This document shows positions 47,699-55,827 of a DNA stretch of 64,000 nt, in pieces. The stretch lies in contig CAWEGV010000004.1 in assembly GCA_963808615.1 (NCBI GenBank), forward strand, positions 310,001 to 374,000, given 5' to 3'. The first letter of the stretch is position 1; each line of letters starts with the position of its first letter. The translations under genes and the position numbers were made by a program. The DNA is from Palsa-504 sp963808615 (GTDB lineage Bacteria > Actinomycetota > Actinomycetes > Streptosporangiales > Streptosporangiaceae). Below the pieces are notes generated by a model that was given only the letters and a program-made list of their open reading frames with translations, ran no database searches and was not told where the DNA came from.

Positions 47699-50683
47699 TC
47701 AGGACACTCCCTCGCGGTGAGCGATGGCCGCGGCCTCGGTGCGGCTGGCCGCGCCGAGCTTGCCGAGGATGTTGGACACGTGCACGCTGGCCGTCTTCGG
47801 CGTGATGAACAGCACGGCGGCGATCTCCCGGTTGCTGCGGCCCGCGGCGAGCAGCCGGAGCACCTCGCGTTCCCGGCTGGTCAGCGAGGCAAGCACGTCG
47901 CCGCCCGGCGCTTCGTGCGGTGCGGTTCCGATCCTGGCCCGGCGGCCCAGGTCGGCCAGGGCCGCGCGCAGCGGCCTGGCGCCGAGCCGGTCGGCGGCCT
48001 GCGCCGCCATCCGCCACTGTTCCTCTGCCTCATCCCGGCGGCCCGCTTCGGCCAGGGCCTCGGCCAGCCGCCAGCGGGTACGGGCGATCTCGTAGACGTA
48101 GGCGGGACCGAACGCGTCCAGGACCGCCTGCCACGCCTCCGGGCGGTTGTCGCCGCTGGCCCGGCCGTACTGCGCTTCGGCCCGGGCCAGCCAGCCGCGG
48201 CCCTCGGGGCCGAGGATGAAGTTCGGCCGCTTGGGGAAGGTCGCGCCTTCGCGGGCGATCTGGCGCAGCTCGGCCGCCGCGGCCAGCTCGGCCGCCGCGG
48301 CCTGGTCGTCCCCGGCGATCCGGGCCTGTATCGCGCGGTCCGCTCGCGCGCTCAAGGCCACCGCGGCCGGCCTTATGACCGACGGGTAGTACCCCCACTC
48401 TGGCTCGTAAGCCAGGTCGATGGCGATCTGGGCCTCGGCCAGAGCCTGCCCGGTATCGCCCTGCCACAGGGCATGCTCGGCGAGCAGGCCGCGCGCGATG
48501 AATCCGTCGAACCCGTAGGCTCCGAAGAACGGCTCGATCCAGGCCCGCCGTTCGGCCACGGCCGGATTGCCCCGCGCGACGTCGATGAACAGGGCCATGG
48601 ACGACAGATACGCCTCGGCGGGGCTGGTCACCCGGACCGCGAAGCCGTCGGCGATCTCCTGCGCGTGATCCCACTTACCGTCCGCGAAGTGACACTGGAA
48701 GTGCAGGTGCTGCACGTCCAGGCCGAACGGCGCCAGGTTGAGCCCGGCATGCTGGGCCCGGGCCGTGCCCTCGTGGGCCACGGCGGCGCCGGTGGCCAGG
48801 TCGCCGCGCTCCAGGTGCGCCCGGGCCAGGTTGTACGCCGCGCGCAGCTCCACGCCGATCATCTTGGCCTGGCGCGCCTGCTTGTGCGCCTCGGTGAGCA
48901 GCCTGATGGCCTCGTCGTTGTGGCCCTGGCGGTTGCTCAGGAAGCCGAGCGTCACCAGGGCGTCGGCCTCGACCCACGGCGCGCCGTCGGCCACGGCCCG
49001 GGCCGCGGCGAGCCCGCGCTCGGCCCATTCCCTGGCCGCGTCGTCGTCCTCACCTGCGAGCAAGGTATTGGCGTAGGTGGAGATCGCTCGCGCGCGCTGC
49101 CAGGTCGGCGGCTCAGCAGGCACTGCCTCCACCGTGGCTCGGGCGACCTCGATGGCCTCGGTAAGGGCCTTGAGATCCTCCATCAGCATCAGGTAGAAGG
49201 CCAGGCGCTCGCCGATCCTGCTGGCCAGGTTGGCTTCTTCGAGGCTGCCGTCGCCCGGCCGGGCCGCCAGCGCCTGCCGCAGCCGCCGCAGCAGGTGCAC
49301 GGCACGCTCGTAATCGCCGCTGTCGGCCGCGTTGGTCGCGGACAGCAGGCCGAGCTTGCCCCGGGGCATTCCCGCCGTCTTCTCCGGCTCGGTCACCCGC
49401 TCCCACAGCGCGAGCGCCTGGTCGTAGTGCTGGTGCGCCTCGGCCGGTGCGCCGAGCCGGTCCGCCTCGTCGCCGGCCCGGATCGACGCGGCGAACGCAC
49501 CCGGGATGTCATGGCTGGCCAGGCAGTGCTGGGCCAGCTCGGCGGCGGTGCCGGGCATGGCCAGCCGCTGCTCGTCGGCCAGCAGCGCGCTCATCGTGGC
49601 GTGCAGCCTGGTCCGCTCCCCCGGCAGCAGGTCGGCGTAGACCGCCTCGCGCAGCAGGGCGTGCCGGAACACGTAGCCCTCGGTGCCGTCGGGCACCAGC
49701 AGCTGGTGCGTGACCGCCTCCCGGACCGCCGCCTCGTACTCGGCGGCCTCCAGGCCCGAGGCCGCCGCCACCAGCTCGTCGTCGGCCCTCCGGCCGGCCA
49801 CCGCCGCCGCGCGGAGCACCTGCTGCGCGGCGTCGGACAACTGCTCGACCCGGCTAAGCAGCAGGGCCGCCAGGCCCGCGGGCAGGGCGCTGCGCTCGGC
49901 CCGGTCGCCGCTGACCGAGGCGGCCAGCAGTTCCTCGGCGTAATACGCGTTGCCTTCGGCGCGGGCCACGATGCCGTTCAGCTCGGTGGCGCCGAGCCGG
50001 CCCGCGGCCGTGGCGGTCAGGTGCTCGGCCAGGGCGGAGGGATCCAGCGGCGCCAGGTCGACCGCGATGACGCCGGGCAGCCGCAGCAGCTCGGCCACCA
50101 CCGGCCGGAGCGGATGACGCCGGTGCAGGTCATCGGTGCGGTAGCTGCCGATCAGGGCGACCCGTTCCCGGTGCAGCATCCGGGACAGGAACGTGACCAG
50201 GTCCCTGGTCGAGGCGTCGGCCCAGTGCAGGTCTTCCAGCACGAGCAGCACCGGGGCCGCGGCGGCGAGCTCGGCGAGCAGGCCGAGCACTCCGCCGAAC
50301 ATCTGCTGCCTGGCCAGGCCGGAACGATCCTGATCGGCTGGCCGCCCGTCGCCGGCCTCGGGCAGCAGCCGGCTCAGCGCGGGCCTGGAGCTGAGCGCGT
50401 CGCGCACCCCGGTGGACTGGTCCGCGCCACGGAGCGCGTCGGCCAGCGGCAGGTAAGGGACGCTGTCGCCCAGCTCAGCGCACTGGCCGGACAGCACGGT
50501 GAAGCCGCGGCCCGCGGCCAGCCGGGTGACCTCGCCGATCAGGCGGGACTTGCCCACGCCTGCGTCGCCGCTGACCAGGGCCACGACGGAGCGGCCCGCC
50601 TCGGCGTCGTCGAGCAGCGTGAGCAGGCGGCCGAGCTCGTCGTCCCGCCCGACCATCCGCCCGGCCGACACCCGTAGCACCAT
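47699..50683 (-). CDS. Large ATP-binding LuxR-family (LAL) transcriptional regulator
   Basis: About 994 residues. N-terminal AAA_16-type ATPase: GRMVGRDDELGRLLTLLDD, Walker A SGDAGVGKSRLIGE (about 40-53), VLLVLEDLHWADASTRDLV as Walker B (about 148-160). The middle 600 residues are TPR-like helical repeats rich in Ala and Leu. The C-terminus is a LuxR HTH: LTSREREVLRLLAAGRSNRE and TASVHVSNILGKLGAASRTE. Such regulators switch on catabolic or secondary-metabolite genes after nucleotide or ligand binding. ATG 50683 chosen since it starts the conserved part. Divergent from msrB. Confidence 0.9.
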   Translation of the reverse strand: MVLRVSAGRMVGRDDELGRLLTLLDDAEAGRSVVALVSGDAGVGKSRLIGEVTRLAAGRGFTVLSGQCAELGDSVPYLPLADALRGADQSTGVRDALSSRPALSRLLPEAGDGRPADQDRSGLARQQMFGGVLGLLAELAAAAPVLLVLEDLHWADASTRDLVTFLSRMLHRERVALIGSYRTDDLHRRHPLRPVVAELLRLPGVIAVDLAPLDPSALAEHLTATAAGRLGATELNGIVARAEGNAYYAEELLAASVSGDRAERSALPAGLAALLLSRVEQLSDAAQQVLRAAAVAGRRADDELVAAASGLEAAEYEAAVREAVTHQLLVPDGTEGYVFRHALLREAVYADLLPGERTRLHATMSALLADEQRLAMPGTAAELAQHCLASHDIPGAFAASIRAGDEADRLGAPAEAHQHYDQALALWERVTEPEKTAGMPRGKLGLLSATNAADSGDYERAVHLLRRLRQALAARPGDGSLEEANLASRIGERLAFYLMLMEDLKALTEAIEVARATVEAVPAEPPTWQRARAISTYANTLLAGEDDDAAREWAERGLAAARAVADGAPWVEADALVTLGFLSNRQGHNDEAIRLLTEAHKQARQAKMIGVELRAAYNLARAHLERGDLATGAAVAHEGTARAQHAGLNLAPFGLDVQHLHFQCHFADGKWDHAQEIADGFAVRVTSPAEAYLSSMALFIDVARGNPAVAERRAWIEPFFGAYGFDGFIARGLLAEHALWQGDTGQALAEAQIAIDLAYEPEWGYYPSVIRPAAVALSARADRAIQARIAGDDQAAAAELAAAAELRQIAREGATFPKRPNFILGPEGRGWLARAEAQYGRASGDNRPEAWQAVLDAFGPAYVYEIARTRWRLAEALAEAGRRDEAEEQWRMAAQAADRLGARPLRAALADLGRRARIGTAPHEAPGGDVLASLTSREREVLRLLAAGRSNREIAAVLFITPKTASVHVSNILGKLGAASRTEAAAIAHREGVS

Positions 50684-50738
50684 ATGCACGAGTATCCCAT
50701 CGAGCAGCGACAATTCCGATCGCTTAAGCTCCGGGCTG

Positions 50739-50744
50739 TACCCT
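50739..50744 (+). promoter_or_regulatory. TACCCT -10 element before msrB
   Basis: TACCCT, seven bases, then ATG 50752. Leaderless arrangement without ribosome-binding site. Confidence 0.5.
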
Positions 50745-50751
50745 GCGTTTC

Positions 50752-51156
50752 ATGGACAAGGTCACCCGGACGGACGCCGAGTGGCGGGAGCTTCTGACGC
50801 CCGAGGAGTATGCCGTACTGCGGCGGGCGGGCACCGAGGCGCCGTTCACCGGCGAGTACACCGACACCAAGACCGAGGGCGTGTACCGCTGCCGCGCCTG
50901 CGGCGCGGAGCTGTTCCGCTCGGACGCGAAGTTCGAGTCGCATTGCGGCTGGCCGTCGTTCTACCAGCCGTCCGAATCGGACGCGGTGGTGCTCATCGAG
51001 GACCGCTCGCTCGGGATGACCCGGACCGAGGTGCGCTGCGCCCAGTGTGACTCGCACCTGGGCCACGTGTTCACCGGGGAGGGCTACGGCGTCCCCACCG
51101 ACCAGCGCTGGTGCATCAACTCGGTTTCGCTGAGCCTGGAACCGGCCGCCTCGTGA
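50752..51156 (+). CDS. msrB: Peptide-methionine (R)-S-oxide reductase
   Basis: A 134-residue MsrB repairing R-methionine sulfoxide in proteins. Zinc-binding pairs CRAC (about 43-46) and CAQC (about 92-95) are both present; CGWPSFYQP is the substrate loop, HLGHVF the conserved middle motif and RWCINSVSL has the catalytic cysteine (about 122). Usual length. Its TGA overlaps a GTG that opens the cupin reading frame (GTGA), so the two were one operon. Confidence 0.95.
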   Translation: MDKVTRTDAEWRELLTPEEYAVLRRAGTEAPFTGEYTDTKTEGVYRCRACGAELFRSDAKFESHCGWPSFYQPSESDAVVLIEDRSLGMTRTEVRCAQCDSHLGHVFTGEGYGVPTDQRWCINSVSLSLEPAAS

Positions 51157-51552
51157 GCGCGAGCCTGCGGGTCATCCGGGGGGACTCGCTCTCATCGGGC
51201 ACCGCGCAGACGCCGGGCATGGTCCGGAGCGCGGCGATCTCTGGCGACCTGGTCGGCGCGCAGGGCCTGTGGATGGGCCGGACCGTGGTTCTGCCAGGCA
51301 CCTCGTCCGGCGATCACCACCACGGCGCGTCCGAGACCGGGATCTACGTGGTGTCCGGTCATCCGGTCTTCGTGTCCCGCGACCCTGACAGCGGGTCGCT
51401 GGTCCGGCTGGAGACCTCGCCGGGCGACTACGTCTCGGGTTCCTCCGCACGTCCCGCACCGGGAAGAGAACCCGTCGCCCGACACCGAGGCCATCGTGGT
51501 GATCGCCCGTTCCACCCAGGATGCGATCGTCGTCAGCGTGCCGGAGCTGTAG
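51153..51552 (+). pseudogene. Cupin-domain protein broken by one extra G
   Basis: From GTG 51153: SLRVIRGDSLSSGTAQTPGM, GLWMGRTVVLPGTSSGDHHHG (cupin metal His cluster), SETGIYVVSGHPVF, then LETSPGDYVS. At 51437-51439 a run GGG shifts the frame; the natural end is found in the +1 frame (VPPHVPHREENPSPDTEA, IVVIARSTQDAIVVSVPEL, TAG 51550-51552). With GG instead of GGG the 132-residue cupin is complete. Either a true frameshift or a base-call error. Confidence 0.78.
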
Positions 51553-51667
51553 GGCCGTTCAACTCTTGCTGCACTGCGGGCGTGGCCAGGGGACCCGATA
51601 AGGTCACCCGCCAGCCTCCTCAATTCCGCACCTCTCAAATCGAACACTAATACGATATAGCCAATTT

Positions 51668-51730
51668 TTCGGGAGGATTCGGGCTTGTGGGAGAATTTAG
51701 GGCATTGTAGTGCACCGAATCTTCCCCGAA
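51668..51730. ncRNA. Long perfect-stem hairpin in an AT-rich gap (possible structured RNA or element end)
   Basis: In the 277-base gap 51553-51829, unusually AT-rich for this genome, TTCGGGAGGATTCGG (51668-51682) pairs with CCGAATCTTCCCCGAA (51715-51730): 15 pairs with one G-U and one bulged C, closing a 32-base loop. The compensating G-U pair suggests selection at RNA level. No reading frame of note is in the gap. It could be a small RNA, a leader, or the trace of a small mobile element. Confidence 0.4.
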
Positions 51731-51829
51731 GCCTTAATGCTCCCCGGTTTCCCGAGAACTCGTCGCTCTCCCTCGTGGTTAAGCGTGCCTGCTGTTACTT
51801 CTGGTGCTGCTCGTGCTGGGCTTGCGTCG

Positions 51830-52264
51830 TTACTCCGGCTCTCGGCTGTTGTAGCGGCGAGCGCGCTTGATGGCGGCGCGGTTGCGCTTGGCCTCTAGGC
51901 GCCGCTCGTTCGCGGCCCTACCGGGCCTGGTCGGGACGCGCGGGCGCCGCGGCGGGGCGATCCCGTCTCGCAGCAGGGCAGCCAGCCGGGCCCGGGCGGC
52001 CTGCCGGTTGGCCAGCTGGCTGCGCTGCTCAGAGGCGGCCACGGTGAGGACGCCGCCCGCCATCCGCCCGGCTAGCCGCTCGGTGATCCTGGCCCGCGCC
52101 CATTCCGGCAGCGTGCGCGAGCGCTCGACGTCGAAGGAGAGCTCGACCCGGCTGTCCGCGGTGTTGACCGACTGGCCGCCGGGCCCGGACGACCGGGAGA
52201 AGCGCTCGTGCAGCTCGGTGGCCGGTATCCACAGCCAGCCGTTGACCCGGAGATCCTCGCTCAC
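51830..52264 (-). CDS. arfB: ArfB/YaeJ-type peptidyl-tRNA hydrolase (ribosome rescue)
   Basis: A 144-residue stop-codon-independent release factor: GWLWIPATELHERFSRSSGPGGQSVNTADSR holds the GGQ catalytic motif (about 29-31) and VELSFDVERS. The C-terminal basic tail (ANERRLEAKRNRAAIKRARR) is the part that enters the mRNA channel of stalled ribosomes. Releases the peptide from ribosomes stuck on nonstop messages. ATG 52264; short gap to hemQ upstream on the same strand. Confidence 0.9.
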   Translation of the reverse strand: MSEDLRVNGWLWIPATELHERFSRSSGPGGQSVNTADSRVELSFDVERSRTLPEWARARITERLAGRMAGGVLTVAASEQRSQLANRQAARARLAALLRDGIAPPRRPRVPTRPGRAANERRLEAKRNRAAIKRARRYNSREPE

Positions 52265-52294
52265 TCCTCGACGTTAACCCGTATCGCCGCCCGC

Positions 52295-53053
52295 TCAGGC
52301 GAGGTCGGCGACGAGCGCATCCACCGGCATGCGGCGGCCGGTGTAGAACGGGATCTCCACCCGGGTGTGCATCCGGGCCTCCGCACCGCGCAGGTGACGC
52401 ATCAGGTCCACGATCCGGTGCAGCTCATCGGCTTCGAAGGCGAGAATCCACTCGTAGTCGTTGAGCGAGAAGCACGCCACCGTGTTGGCCCTGACGTCGG
52501 GGTACTCACGTGCCATCATTCCGTGCTCGGCGAGTAGCCGGCGGCGCTCGGCGGGATCGAGCAGGTACCACTGGTAGGAGCGGACGAACGGGTACACGCT
52601 CAGGTATCCGCGCGGCTCTTCGGAGGCCAGGAAGGCCGGGATGTGGCTCTTGTTGAACTCGGCCGGACGGTGCAGGGCCATCGCCGACCAGACCGGCTCG
52701 CTGCGGCGGCCGAGCCGGGTCCGGCGGAAGCGCGCGTACAGTTCCTGGAGCTCGTCCGAGGTCGGCGCGATCCACCAGAACATGTAGTCCGCGTCGGCCC
52801 GGAAGCCCTGGATGTCGTAGCAGCCGCGGGTGACGATGCCCTTGCCGGCCGCCTGGTCGAGCAGGTCTGCCACTTCGCGGGCGTCGCTCCCGTGCCCGTC
52901 GGCATCCAGCCCGGCCCGGTCCGATACCCGGAACACCGACCACATCGTGTACCGGATCAGCTCGTTGAGATCGCGTGCCTTCGGACTGCGCGTCGCCGCC
53001 GCGACTCCGGTGCTGGTGGCGCCCGGCTCGGTCATCGAGTGTTCGTCAGCCAT
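52295..53053 (-). CDS. hemQ: Coproheme decarboxylase, chlorite-dismutase fold
   Basis: About 252 residues: LNELIRYTMWSVFRV, YDIQGFRADADYMFWWIAP, HIPAFLASEEPRGYLSVYPFVRSYQWYLLDPAERR (about 140-175, Tyr that forms the radical is in this YPFVRSYQWY stretch) and VACFSLNDYEWILAFEADEL. HemQ makes haem b from coproheme with peroxide, the last step of the coproporphyrin-dependent pathway of Gram-positives. It directly follows the HemG/HemY-type oxidase gene, with HemE close by. Start ATG 53053 or 53035. Confidence 0.93.
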   Translation of the reverse strand: MADEHSMTEPGATSTGVAAATRSPKARDLNELIRYTMWSVFRVSDRAGLDADGHGSDAREVADLLDQAAGKGIVTRGCYDIQGFRADADYMFWWIAPTSDELQELYARFRRTRLGRRSEPVWSAMALHRPAEFNKSHIPAFLASEEPRGYLSVYPFVRSYQWYLLDPAERRRLLAEHGMMAREYPDVRANTVACFSLNDYEWILAFEADELHRIVDLMRHLRGAEARMHTRVEIPFYTGRRMPVDALVADLA

Positions 53054-53093
53054 CCCACCATTGTCGGTCACGACGGCACCGGGCCGGGCACCG

Positions 53094-54572
53094 TCACGGC
53101 CTGACCGCCAGAAAGGTCATCACCTGGCTGGCCGCGGCCTCGGCGGTGGCGACGCAGGCTGGTATCCCGACCCCTTCGTAGGCCGCGCCGCAGACCGCCA
53201 GGCCGGGCTGAGACGCGACCGCCGCGCGGATCCTCGCCACCCGGTCCAGATGCCCGACCGTGTACTGGGGCAGCGCACCGCCCCAGCGGGTCACGCGGCT
53301 GGCCGCCGGCGCGCCGCGGACCCCGGTCGCCGCCGCGAACTCGGCCGCGGCCAGCGCGACCAGATCATCGTCGGCGCGCTGCAGCACCGACTCCTCGCCG
53401 ATGCGGCCGACCGAGCAGCGCACGATCTCCAGCGGCTCGGTGTCACGCGCCGTCAAATCGGCCAGGTGCGGCCACTTGACGGTGGAGAACGTGACGGCCT
53501 TCACGGCCCGCCCGTCCAGGGCCGGGACCAGGTACCCGCTCCACCCGAGGGCGGCCAGGCCGGCCCCGGGACTGGCGGAGCGCGGGTAGGCCAGCGTGAC
53601 GATCGCCATGCTCGCGTAGCTGATCTCGGCGAACGCCGTGACCGCGGCTGACGCGCCCGGCACTCCGGCCAGCAGCCGGCAGGCCGGCCGCGCCGGGACG
53701 GCGAGGATCACCGCGTCGGCCTCCAGCTGCTCCTCGGCGGCCGCAGATCCGACGGTGAGCCGCCAGGCCCGTCCGCCGGCCGGCCCGGGCGACAGCTCGC
53801 GAGCCATCGAGGACGTCCGGATCTCCGCGCCCGATGCCTTGGCCAGGAAGGGGGGCAGCGCCCCCAGCCCCCCGGCGAGCGTGGTGAACACCGACCCGCC
53901 CGACCGCGTGCCCGCGGCGGGCGTGTCCTGCTGGCCGCGAGCCGGGGCCGGCAGCAGCGAGCCCGCCGCCTCGGCCAGCGACCGGTACCGCCGCGACGCG
54001 GCCGACAGCGCCGGCAGCGTGGCGTCGAAGGACAGGTCCGCCGAACGGCCCGCGTAGACCCCGCCGAGCAGCGGGTCGACCAGCCGGTCGACCAGCTCGG
54101 CGCCGAACCGTGCTCCGACGTAGCCCGCGACCGGCACGTCGCCGTCCCTGGCCGTCGGCGGCAGCACCAGATCCTGACCGGCCCGGGCAACTCCTTCGCT
54201 GGTCAGGACCCCGGACTGAGCTAGTTCGGCCAGGTCGGACGGCACGCCCATGAACTGGCGCCGGGGCAGCGGCCGCAGCGCGCCAAGGGTCCAAATCGCC
54301 GATGACGTGGTTCCCGGCTCGACCCGCTCACCGCCGAGCCCGGCCCGGGCGATCAGCCCCGTTCCCTCCGGCCGCGTGACGAGCAGCGCCTCGGCTCCCT
54401 CGTCGACGGCGACGCCGGCGATCTCGGACACCGACAGCTTGCCGCCCAGCCGCGGCGACCCCTCCAGCACGGTGATCCGCACTGCCTCGTCCTTGAGGAA
54501 GTAGGCCGCCGCCAGCCCGGCGATCCCGCCGCCCACGATCACCACGTGAGGCCGCGCGTTCGCAGGGTCCAT
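53094..54572 (-). CDS. hemG: Coproporphyrinogen III oxidase / protoporphyrinogen oxidase, FAD-dependent
   Basis: A 492-residue flavoprotein of the HemY/CgoX type: VVIVGGGIAGLAAAYFLKDE (about 9-28), GGKLSVSEIAGVAVDEGAEALLVTRPE, then LVDPLLGGVYAGRSADLSF (about 160) and the C-terminal GLAVCGAAYEGVGIPACVATAEAA for FAD. In bacteria with HemQ it oxidises coproporphyrinogen to coproporphyrin. Gene lies 41 bases before hemQ and is probably in one unit with it. Confidence 0.92.
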   Translation of the reverse strand: MDPANARPHVVIVGGGIAGLAAAYFLKDEAVRITVLEGSPRLGGKLSVSEIAGVAVDEGAEALLVTRPEGTGLIARAGLGGERVEPGTTSSAIWTLGALRPLPRRQFMGVPSDLAELAQSGVLTSEGVARAGQDLVLPPTARDGDVPVAGYVGARFGAELVDRLVDPLLGGVYAGRSADLSFDATLPALSAASRRYRSLAEAAGSLLPAPARGQQDTPAAGTRSGGSVFTTLAGGLGALPPFLAKASGAEIRTSSMARELSPGPAGGRAWRLTVGSAAAEEQLEADAVILAVPARPACRLLAGVPGASAAVTAFAEISYASMAIVTLAYPRSASPGAGLAALGWSGYLVPALDGRAVKAVTFSTVKWPHLADLTARDTEPLEIVRCSVGRIGEESVLQRADDDLVALAAAEFAAATGVRGAPAASRVTRWGGALPQYTVGHLDRVARIRAAVASQPGLAVCGAAYEGVGIPACVATAEAAASQVMTFLAVRP

Positions 54573-54720
54573 GCCTCCAGCCTGGCAGAGGCGGCCACAT
54601 GAGGTGTACGGAGGGCGCTGACGGCCGGAGGCCCAGGCGTGACCGGGGTGCGGCCGGGCCGGTGCGCGATCGTGACCAGGGCCGTGGAACCGCCGGGTGC
54701 CCGGCCATCGTCACACCCGC

Positions 54721-55716
54721 ATGCCGAACACCTTGAGCCTGAACCGCCGGCCCGCGCGGACCGTGCGCACACGACCCGCTGCCGCCGCGCTGGCCATCGG
54801 CGGTGCCATGCTCGCCGGGGGGCTGTTGCTGGCCGGATGCTCCGGCTCGGCCAGCTCCGGCGCCGCCGCTCTCCCGCCGGCGCCCGGCGTCGCCGCGCGC
54901 GCGGCACCCGGAGTCGCACTCGGCGTACCAGCTGCCTCCGCGGCAGCCGGCCGCGCCGCGAAGTCGTCCGGCGCGGGAACCACGGCCCGGCTGGCCCCGG
55001 CTAGTGACATCATCTTCACCGCGCAGCTGACCGTGCGGGCGGCCGACGTCGGTACCGCCGCCGCCCGGGCCACGCAGATCGCCGAGGGCGTGGGCGGCTA
55101 TGTCTCGAACGAGAACACCTCGGCCAGCCCCGGCCACCCGTCAGCGGCCACCGCCACCGTGCAGCTGAAGATCCCGGTCGCGTCCTATCCGGCCACGCTC
55201 GGTCAGCTCGCGAGCAGTCTGGGCACCCAGTTGTCGCTGCAGCAGCAGGCCCAGGACGTCACCGGGCAGGTGGCCGACGTGAACAGCCAGGTCACCTCGT
55301 TCCAGGCGGCCATCGCTCAGCTCCGGGCGCTGCTCTCGCACGCGGGCTCGATCGGGGACCTGCTCAGCGTGCAGAACCAGATCAACGACGAGGAGTCCGC
55401 CCTGGAGGCGCTGCAGGCTCAGCAGCGGGCCCTCAGCCACGAGACCACCTACGCCACGGTGACCCTCACCATCCTGGGCCCGAAGGTCAAGGCCACGTCG
55501 GCCGTGCATCACCCCAAGGCCGCGCCCAGCCTGGCGGGCGGCCTCGGCACCGGGTGGCACGCGCTGCGGGTCACGGTGTCGTGGGTCCTCGCCTTCCTCG
55601 GCGTCGTGGCGCCGTTCGCGGCCGTGGCGGCGCTGGCCGCATTCGTGGTCTACCGGGGCAGGCGCTGGCTGATCCGCCGCAGGCCGGCGGCCAGGCCGGC
55701 TTCGCCGGAGAACTAG
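54721..55716 (+). CDS. DUF4349-domain lipoprotein
   Basis: About 331 residues. Lipoprotein signal: RTRPAAAALAIGGAMLAGGLLLAGCSG (Cys about 40). After a low-complexity Ala/Pro/Ser linker, the DUF4349 part: FTAQLTVRAADVGTAAARAT, VGGYVSNENTS, LKIPVASYPATLGQLASSLG, and a coiled coil VTSFQAAIAQLRALLSHAGS to SALEALQAQQRALSHETTYA. One C-terminal transmembrane helix (VLAFLGVVAPFAAVAALAAFVVY) with basic tail. Role unknown, in the cell envelope. The stop-containing 17 bases are duplicated directly downstream. Confidence 0.85.
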   Translation: MPNTLSLNRRPARTVRTRPAAAALAIGGAMLAGGLLLAGCSGSASSGAAALPPAPGVAARAAPGVALGVPAASAAAGRAAKSSGAGTTARLAPASDIIFTAQLTVRAADVGTAAARATQIAEGVGGYVSNENTSASPGHPSAATATVQLKIPVASYPATLGQLASSLGTQLSLQQQAQDVTGQVADVNSQVTSFQAAIAQLRALLSHAGSIGDLLSVQNQINDEESALEALQAQQRALSHETTYATVTLTILGPKVKATSAVHHPKAAPSLAGGLGTGWHALRVTVSWVLAFLGVVAPFAAVAALAAFVVYRGRRWLIRRRPAARPASPEN

Positions 55717-55733
55717 CTTCGCCGGAGAACTAG
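55700..55733. repeat. 17-base direct repeat covering the DUF4349 stop codon
   Basis: CTTCGCCGGAGAACTAG occurs at 55700-55716 and again at 55717-55733, so the last codons and TAG of the gene are doubled. Confidence 0.9.
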
Positions 55734-55749
55734 CAGGGAAGCGGGAACC

Positions 55750-55827
55750 TCAGGACCGGGCCGTTTCGGGTTCCGTCAGGACCGGGCCGTTTCAGGTTCC
55801 GTCAGGACCGGGCCGTTTCGGGTTCCG
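55750..55827. repeat. 26-base tandem repeat, three copies, covering the hemE stop codon
   Basis: Three units of 26 bases (55750-55775, 55776-55801, 55802-55827), identical but for one base in the second. The third holds the last eight codons and stop of hemE, so the other two are extra copies of the gene end. Confidence 0.93.

Noticed and set aside
47717..50677. 986-residue plus-strand ORF
   Set aside because: Shadow of the LuxR-type ATPase gene on the minus strand; composition low-complexity, no domain.
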